Origin: Spirochaetota bacterium
GTDB lineage: Bacteria > Spirochaetota > Spirochaetia > DSM-27196 > PWMO01
Assembly: GCA_009908925.1 (NCBI GenBank)
Contig: JAAAOH010000295.1
Span: forward strand, 1 to 17,255
Reading direction: 5' to 3'
DNA: 17,255 nt
Shown: positions 12,817 to 17,255 of the stretch, in pieces
How the letters are laid out: every line of letters begins with the position of its first letter
How positions within the stretch are numbered: the first letter of the stretch is position 1
The notes under the pieces: generated by a model
What the model saw: the letters and a program-made list of their open reading frames with translations, nothing else
Told to the model about the DNA's origin: nothing
Database searches by the model: none
Translations under genes and position numbers: made by a program

Positions 12817-14982
12817 CTATTGGCCGAATCGCATGGCGGCGCCGGGATTACGCTTGAGGAACTCGACCACGTCATCTCGGGGCACGAACAGCAGATCGAG
12901 CGGGTCGTCGTGGTGATAGGTGTAGCCGGAGGGCTCGTCTCGCTGAATGGCGCGCATGCTTCCCGCGACATCGCCGTGGCGGAGGCTCGCGACGGCGTTT
13001 TCACCACGCATCACGGTTACCGAGCCGGCGCTTATGAGATAAATGCCGTCGGCGTGCTCGCCTTCGGTGATAAGGTTGCCCCTTCCATCACGCCGTGTTT
13101 TCACAAGCACCGACTCGAGCCACATGCGCTGGTAATCGGTAAGAGAGGCGAGCTGGTTGCTCGAGACGAGTGTGTTCCAGGTTTCCTCGCTGCGGTTCGT
13201 GATGAGGCGGCGCAGGACCCGCTCGAACTCGGTGCCGGCGATGAAGTTAATGAATTTGCTCTTTGGTATCGCGTAGAGCTCCACGTCAGTTTCGGCGATG
13301 ATATCGGCGGTGCGGGCGGTACCGGCAAGCAACGCTACCTCGCCGAAGTACTCGTAGGCACCAAGGTATTTGCCCCGTACTAGTTGCTCCATGTGAACAC
13401 GAGCTGTGCCGGTGCGGATAATGAAAAACTCGTGCCCTCGCGTGCCCTGCTCTATGATCTTCTCACCCTGCTGGTAGGTGCGGAGCTCTACGATACTCAA
13501 GAACTCCTGCACCTTGTAGACCGGCAGCACATGGAAAAAGTCGAGATGCTTGAGCACATCGAGGATATGGTACGCCGCCTCATGCGGCGACTGTTCGGTT
13601 TCGAAGTAAAGGGTGTTTTCGATACCGAAGGTGGCGAGCGTAAGCTGCGTTTCATCCTGGGGTGGGAAGTCCTTCTGCGCAATGTGATACACCACCGTGC
13701 GCCGCTGTACATCCTCCGGTAACGAGTTGAGGTATGTAATGGGAGTGTGCAGAGGCGCGATGCCTGCCTCGTGATATATCACGTCGTTGTCCCAGGGAAA
13801 GTTTGCGAGTTGCTCGAAACGGCGCTCCGAAATGTAGTCGTTGTCGTACATGTCCCGCTGCACTTCGGGGTCGGCCTGATGGTCGGAGGAATAAACGAAG
13901 GTCTTGTCCTGAAAGGCCAGTCGGAATCCCATCGTCGGAATGGAGTGCACGGTATAGAAGATGTGAAACTCACCACCGTGCAGATAGAACGATCGGCCGA
14001 TGTACACCGGGTGATAGGTAAACAGACGACGCAGGTACTCCACCGATTCGCCGGAGAACGCCGCGTACTTGGTGAGAAAACTCTGCATGATGGTGGGCGT
14101 TGTGAAGATGGTAACCCGCGACTCCTCGAGAATCTTCTGAAATGTGCCCGCGTCGTGGTCGGCGTGGCAATGTGTGAGAATGATGCTGTCGATGAACTTC
14201 GGGTTCACATTCGAGCGTTCGAGCCATTCGGTGGAGTTGACCGGAGGGTCCACCATGATGCCGTTGCCGTGTAGCCAAATGATGAAGCCGGAGGTGTTGT
14301 CGTTCGGATCGAATCCGTGGCTCGGCCCGAGACAGGTAACCGCAAAGCGCGGCGGCACAAAGGGTTCCGAAAGACGTTGGCCGATGTCGTAGGTCGGTTG
14401 GTACTGCACAGTGTCGGGCACCTCAGCGGCGAGCGCATCGTCGATATGGACTTCGAATACCCCGCGCTCGGTCTGATAAATCGAGACGCGCCCGTAGTGA
14501 AGCGTGCCCTTCGTGCTGAAACGACGAATGGCGAGAAGATCCGAGAGCTTAAGCCCCCGACGAAAATAGGCGACCTCGCCGGAGATATCGGGCACGAAGG
14601 CGTCGTCGGCGGCCGGGTATGCGTCACTCTCGAGGCTCAGGCTGCGAGGGCCGAACACCGCTTGCCGCAGAGCAACCACGAGCCGGCGTGCCTGCTCGTC
14701 TGAGCAGAATACGGTCACCCGTTGCTTCTTGAGAAAGAAGTTGAAATAGATCGGGAACTCCATGTCGGCGACGTTTATGCCCTTCTGCCAGTGGAAGAGC
14801 ACACGCGGCAACACGAATATGCGGGGGACTGAGTCCTCAGTCGGAATTGTATCTTTGATCGTCTCCGGCGGCGCCCCGAACTGAATGTTTCCCTCCGGGG
14901 TCTTAACCAGATAACCGCCCCGAGGGAGGGCGGTTACGATACCTTTATGATCTACGGGCTCGGTCACGACTGATGCACTCAT
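12817..14982 (-). CDS. Metallo-beta-lactamase-fold hydrolase fused to two cyclic-nucleotide-binding domains
   Basis: The 721-residue protein has three parts. Residues 1 to about 205 are an N-terminal region of no recognised family. Residues about 212-485 form a metallo-beta-lactamase domain with HCHADHD (271-277) and further likely ligands His346 (VHSIP), Asp367 (YSSD) and His433 (VYHIA), so both metal sites look complete. Residues about 486-590 form a cNMP-binding domain whose phosphate cassette FGEVALLAGTARTAD keeps Glu548 and Arg557. Residues about 620-712 form a second, degenerate one (GDVAGSMRAIQRDE). HxHxDH metallo-hydrolases include RNase Z and class II cyclic-nucleotide phosphodiesterases. 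A cNMP-gated phosphodiesterase or nuclease is therefore possible, but the substrate is unknown. There is no signal peptide, so it is cytoplasmic. AAGAG lies 5 nt from the ATG. A good promoter is seen upstream and a thioredoxin-fold gene follows. Confidence 0.9.
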   Translation of the reverse strand: MSASVVTEPVDHKGIVTALPRGGYLVKTPEGNIQFGAPPETIKDTIPTEDSVPRIFVLPRVLFHWQKGINVADMEFPIYFNFFLKKQRVTVFCSDEQARRLVVALRQAVFGPRSLSLESDAYPAADDAFVPDISGEVAYFRRGLKLSDLLAIRRFSTKGTLHYGRVSIYQTERGVFEVHIDDALAAEVPDTVQYQPTYDIGQRLSEPFVPPRFAVTCLGPSHGFDPNDNTSGFIIWLHGNGIMVDPPVNSTEWLERSNVNPKFIDSIILTHCHADHDAGTFQKILEESRVTIFTTPTIMQSFLTKYAAFSGESVEYLRRLFTYHPVYIGRSFYLHGGEFHIFYTVHSIPTMGFRLAFQDKTFVYSSDHQADPEVQRDMYDNDYISERRFEQLANFPWDNDVIYHEAGIAPLHTPITYLNSLPEDVQRRTVVYHIAQKDFPPQDETQLTLATFGIENTLYFETEQSPHEAAYHILDVLKHLDFFHVLPVYKVQEFLSIVELRTYQQGEKIIEQGTRGHEFFIIRTGTARVHMEQLVRGKYLGAYEYFGEVALLAGTARTADIIAETDVELYAIPKSKFINFIAGTEFERVLRRLITNRSEETWNTLVSSNQLASLTDYQRMWLESVLVKTRRDGRGNLITEGEHADGIYLISAGSVTVMRGENAVASLRHGDVAGSMRAIQRDEPSGYTYHHDDPLDLLFVPRDDVVEFLKRNPGAAMRFGQ

Positions 14983-14999
14983 GGATGCTCTTATCCGAC

Positions 15000-15028
15000 A
15001 GTATAGTTCAGCGTATGCAGCCGCGCAA
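15000..15028 (-). promoter_or_regulatory. Candidate sigma-70 promoter for the cNMP/metallo-hydrolase gene
   Basis: On the minus strand TTGCGC (15023-15028) and TATACT (15000-15005, 5 of 6) are spaced by 17 nt. The start of transcription would be about 14993, leaving a leader of only about 11 nt that still includes AAGAG (14988-14992). Confidence 0.5.
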
Positions 15029-15101
15029 CAACGGACTTCGAGGAATCGAACGTCCCATTCCGGCGCAGCCTGTCGCTATCCACAATGATCGGCGCGAACG
15101 T

Positions 15102-15129
15102 CCGCAACAATTACCGCCACCGGGCGGCA
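15102..15129 (-). terminator. Candidate weak terminator after guaD
   Basis: Read on the minus strand, a 7-bp stem (15123-15129 with 15112-15118, one G-U pair) around a 4-nt loop is followed by ATTGTTG. The T-run is short, so termination may be partial. It lies about 20 nt after the guaD stop. Confidence 0.4.
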
Positions 15130-15148
15130 GTGTCGTCGACGAACTCGG

Positions 15149-15613
15149 TCAGTACGGCACCCGATCCGGCTTGGACTTCCAGTAGCGAAAGGGCTCGAGA
15201 CAGGCTTCTCGCTCGAGCTCTACGAGGGGGATGTCGCGCTCGACGGTTGGGCGGGCCAGATCTTCGTAAATCGCCCGATCGTCGAAGCCGATCTTTGCCG
15301 CGTCATGCTTTGTCGCGCCTCGGTAGATCCGCGGGATGCGTGCCCAGTAGGCCGCCGCGTAGCACATGGGACAGGGTTCGCAGCTGGTATAGAGCTCGCA
15401 GTCGGAGAGGTGGAAGCGGCCGAGAACGCGCGAAGCCTCGCGAATGGCGTTTACCTCCGCGTGCGCGGTGGGATCCTTGCTACCGACCACCGTGTTGTGG
15501 CCGCGGCCGACAATGTGACCGTCATGAACCACAACGGCCCCAAAGGGACCGCCCTGACCCGTGTCTACCGCTTGTCGCGCCTCTTCGATCGCTGCCTGCA
15601 TGAACTCATTCAT
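15149..15613 (-). CDS. guaD: Guanine deaminase (cytidine-deaminase-like fold)
   Basis: This 154-residue enzyme closely follows Bacillus GuaD over its whole length. It has GGPFGAVVV (21-29), the zinc/catalytic motif TAHAEVNAI (49-57) with His51 and Glu53, and TSCEPCPMC (76-84) with Cys81 and Cys84. It also has WARIP and GFDDRAIYEDLARP (about 109-122). The C-terminal tail with ERDIPL and a Trp-Lys-Ser end corresponds to the segment that caps a neighbouring active site in the domain-swapped GuaD dimer. It hydrolyses guanine to xanthine and ammonia in purine salvage. The start at 15613 is favoured by GGAA 7 nt upstream and by family alignment; the frame reaches 15673 but without family similarity. 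A related nucleoside or tRNA adenosine deaminase is less likely given the tail. Confidence 0.92.
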   Translation of the reverse strand: MNEFMQAAIEEARQAVDTGQGGPFGAVVVHDGHIVGRGHNTVVGSKDPTAHAEVNAIREASRVLGRFHLSDCELYTSCEPCPMCYAAAYWARIPRIYRGATKHDAAKIGFDDRAIYEDLARPTVERDIPLVELEREACLEPFRYWKSKPDRVPY

Positions 15614-15671
15614 AGTTTCGTTCCGGAAGAAAGGATTGCACAGAAGGCGGGTGGTTTCAAGCTGAGGCCCC

Positions 15672-15704
15672 AAAAAAGGCCGGCGACCCGTGGCCGTCGG
15701 CCTT
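15672..15704 (-). terminator. Rho-independent terminator after the superoxide reductase gene
   Basis: On the minus strand a GC-rich stem starting AAGGCCGACGG closes with CGCCGGCCTT and runs into six T residues (15672-15677). The 10-bp stem has one G-T pair, followed by a mismatch nearer the loop. It stands 55 nt after the stop codon and separates superoxide reductase from guaD. Confidence 0.85.
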
Positions 15705-15759
15705 CCGTGTGACAGGCGCCGGAGACACCGTACACAAGAGGATATGAGAAGCTACTTCT

Positions 15760-16155
15760 TTAGCTTACGCTGATCCGCTTCTGGCTTTCCCAAAGTCCGT
15801 GGATGTTGCAGTAGCTTGTCGCGAAGAGCGTTCCGGAGGACTTCAGCATGACAGTCGCCTGCGTGGTCGGCTCGGTGTATGCGGGACCCTCGTTCGGGCC
15901 TTTAACCGCCTCGCCGTGGGCACTGAAGTCCGATTGCGAGAGCTGGAAGGAGAACTTGTCGTCATCCGGCTTGAAGTGAAGGGCAATCCATCGGATATGA
16001 TGCTCGGTCGTGTTGGGGTGCGCGATCTCGGCGCCGACTCGGGCGCCGACGGTGACTTTCTCACCGGCTGCTACTGAATCGGGTGCTTCGATAACCGGGA
16101 CATGTTTTTCTTTTTTCCAGTCTGCTTCCTGAAATAATTCGGCAAATTGAGCCAT
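15760..16155 (-). CDS. sor: Superoxide reductase, class II (neelaredoxin-type)
   Basis: The 131-residue protein carries the whole mononuclear-iron site. It has EKHVP with Glu16 and His18, HPNTTEHHI (46-54) with His46 and His52, and YCNIHGLW (115-122) with the axial Cys116 and His119. The enzyme reduces superoxide to hydrogen peroxide without making oxygen, a typical defence of anaerobes. The N-terminal desulforedoxin domain with its four Cys is absent, hence class II; electrons would come from rubredoxin or a similar donor not encoded here. The start at 16155 is fixed by GAGGAG 9 nt upstream. The in-frame ATG at 16185 has no such site and adds residues outside the family. The gene is monocistronic, with a consensus promoter, a dyad in the early leader and a strong terminator. 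Confidence 0.96.
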   Translation of the reverse strand: MAQFAELFQEADWKKEKHVPVIEAPDSVAAGEKVTVGARVGAEIAHPNTTEHHIRWIALHFKPDDDKFSFQLSQSDFSAHGEAVKGPNEGPAYTEPTTQATVMLKSSGTLFATSYCNIHGLWESQKRISVS

Positions 16156-16181
16156 ATTACTATGCTCCTCAAGAGGTATTT

Positions 16182-16203
16182 GCATGCATCTGAGATGTAA
16201 TGC
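16182..16203. promoter_or_regulatory. Dyad just downstream of the sor start of transcription (candidate operator)
   Basis: CATCT-G-AGATG (16187-16197) is a perfect 5+1+5 inverted repeat, extended by an outer GCAT/ATGC pair (16182-16185 and 16200-16203). It covers about +2 to +24 relative to the predicted sor transcript. The one-base centre suits a protein-binding site in DNA better than an RNA hairpin. The binder is unknown. Confidence 0.35.
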
Positions 16204-16211
16204 TTATCTCT

Positions 16212-16239
16212 ATTATAGCAGTTTTTGAGCGGCTGTCAA
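16212..16239 (-). promoter_or_regulatory. Full-consensus sigma-70 promoter of sor
   Basis: On the minus strand TTGACA (16234-16239) and TATAAT (16212-16217), both perfect, are separated by 16 nt. The predicted start is near 16205, giving a leader of about 50 nt before the ATG at 16155. This is the strongest promoter in the window and implies high expression unless repressed. Confidence 0.85.
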
Positions 16240-16282
16240 TTATCGGTAGGCAAGCCCGCGTGTTCGGCGCTACGATGAGCTC

Positions 16283-17255
16283 ATGAACGCAAAGACCTTT
16301 CGCGCGCTCCGTGTGAGAGAGGAAGACGGCACGTTTAACCGCAGGGTCGAGGACTGCCGTGTCGATGAGCTTCCGGCCGGTGAGGTTTTAATCCAGGTCC
16401 GGTACTCCTCGCTGAACTACAAGGACGCCCTCTCGGCGAGCGGAAACCGCGGCGTCACGAGGAACTACCCCCATACACCGGGGATCGACGCGGTGGGTGT
16501 GGTCGAGCACGATGAAACCGGTGCGCTCGAGCCGGGGACGGAGGTGGTGGTCCATGCTCACGACCTCGGCGCAAATACTTGGGGTGGCTTCAGTGAACGG
16601 ATCCGGGTGCCCGTGGGCTGGGTTCTGCCGCTGCCAAACGGCCTGACGATGCGCGAAGCCGCCGGGTATGGGACCGCCGGCTTCACCGCGGCCCAATCGA
16701 TTCTGGAGCTTGCGGAAAACGATGTCTCCACCGACGCGGGCCGGATACTGGTCACTGGCGCGAGCGGCGGGGTCGGAAGCATTGCCACCGCCATTCTCGC
16801 GAAGCTCGGGTACTCGGTCACCGCTGTGAGCGGCAAGGAGAGCGCGGCCGACCGTTTGCGCTCATTTGGCGCGGTCGAGGTCGTCTCGCGGGAGGAGGCG
16901 GTCGACGAGTCTTCGCGTCCGCTTCTCAAGAGCCGCTGGGCCGGCGTGGTGGACACCGTGGGAGGACCCATCCTCGCGTCCGCAATCCGTGCCACCGCCC
17001 ACGGCGGGGTGGTCACAGCCTGCGGAAACGCGGCATCCGGCGATCTGCCTCTCACCGTCTACCCCTTCATTTTGCGTGGCGTGCGCCTCGTGGGTGTCGA
17101 CTCGGCCTGGGTGGCCGAGGATCGCCGGCGGGCGATCTGGAGTCGCCTTGCCGGACCTTGGTCGGTAGACGGGGCCCTCGAATTGATGCTTAGCGAAACC
17201 GATCTCGCGGGGACGGAGGAATGGATCGCTCGCATCCTCAAAGGCGACGGGCAGG
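16283..17255 (+). CDS. acuI: AcuI/YhdH-type NADPH-dependent quinone oxidoreductase-like enzyme (3' end cut)
   Basis: The 324 visible codons make up nearly all of a medium-chain dehydrogenase of the YhdH/AcuI branch (about 330 residues). The N-terminal catalytic domain has VRYSSLNYKDALSASG (39-54) and TPGIDAVGVV (65-74). The nucleotide-binding motif VTGASGGVGS (157-166) follows, then the AVSGK segment for NADPH. There are no structural or catalytic zinc cysteines, as expected for this zinc-free group. AcuI reduces acryloyl-CoA to propionyl-CoA; family members also act on other enones, so the substrate is an inference. The ribosome site before ATG 16283 is poor, and an out-of-frame ATG at 16275 ends at once. 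The gene is divergent from sor. Only the last few residues lie beyond the window. Confidence 0.88.
   Translation, partial: MNAKTFRALRVREEDGTFNRRVEDCRVDELPAGEVLIQVRYSSLNYKDALSASGNRGVTRNYPHTPGIDAVGVVEHDETGALEPGTEVVVHAHDLGANTWGGFSERIRVPVGWVLPLPNGLTMREAAGYGTAGFTAAQSILELAENDVSTDAGRILVTGASGGVGSIATAILAKLGYSVTAVSGKESAADRLRSFGAVEVVSREEAVDESSRPLLKSRWAGVVDTVGGPILASAIRATAHGGVVTACGNAASGDLPLTVYPFILRGVRLVGVDSAWVAEDRRRAIWSRLAGPWSVDGALELMLSETDLAGTEEWIARILKGDGQ

Noticed and set aside
15133..15142. Perfect 10-bp palindrome TCGTCGACGA
   Set aside because: It is a short GC-type palindrome of the kind expected by chance in this composition. It lies between the guaD stop and its weak terminator, with no second copy seen.

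Overview
The window is a GC-rich chromosomal stretch packed with short, mostly co-oriented gene groups. It most likely comes from a free-living, anaerobic or microaerophilic, Gram-negative-type bacterium. My best guess is a spirochaete of the Spirochaeta type. The pointers are a class II superoxide reductase without a desulforedoxin domain, a small signal-peptide-bearing beta-barrel-like protein resembling spirochaetal outer-membrane proteins, a cyclic-nucleotide-binding/metallo-beta-lactamase fusion, and the gene mix overall. This placement is inference; there is no rRNA or other marker gene in the window.

Layout. Positions 1-3455 (minus strand) hold RNase R, a small SAM methyltransferase joined to it by an ATGA overlap, and a phosphoenolpyruvate carboxylase that runs off the left edge. 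A divergent gene at 3554-4042 encodes an unrecognised basic protein, and its 3' end overlaps a convergent gene by 20 bp. Positions 4023-6442 (minus strand) form a tightly coupled four-gene unit: a small exported beta-barrel-like protein, a histone-deacetylase-family hydrolase, a 72-residue HMA-like protein and a deoxynucleoside kinase. The joints are TAATG, a 37-nt gap and GTGA. From an overlapping divergent promoter region at about 6459-6498, the plus strand carries a membrane-microdomain operon (6508-10152): a long NfeD protease, an 8-codon minigene, a short NfeD, the flotillin-like FloA and a basic membrane-anchored protein.

Positions 10149-11228 (minus) encode a THUMP/Trm14-type RNA methyltransferase whose stop codon interlocks with that of the gene before it. 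A DjlA-like co-chaperone (11280-12059, plus) is divergent to it. The 385-bp space between convergent genes at 12060-12444 holds two near-identical 148-bp direct repeats on a 228-bp period. Then, on the minus strand, come a 721-residue protein joining an unknown N-terminal domain, a metallo-beta-lactamase domain and two cyclic-nucleotide-binding domains (14982-12817), and after it a thioredoxin-fold protein without the CxxC pair (12771-12445). A guanine deaminase (15613-15149) and a superoxide reductase (16155-15760) follow on the minus strand, each with its own terminator. The superoxide reductase has a full-consensus sigma-70 promoter and a dyad just downstream of the predicted transcription start. 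A divergent AcuI/YhdH-type NADPH-dependent reductase runs off the right edge.

The most unusual items are the cyclic-nucleotide/metallo-hydrolase fusion with its cysteine-less thioredoxin partner, the 148-bp repeats, the minigene between the two nfeD genes, the RGG-rich insert in RNase R, and the HPTQ variant of the PEP carboxylase catalytic motif.
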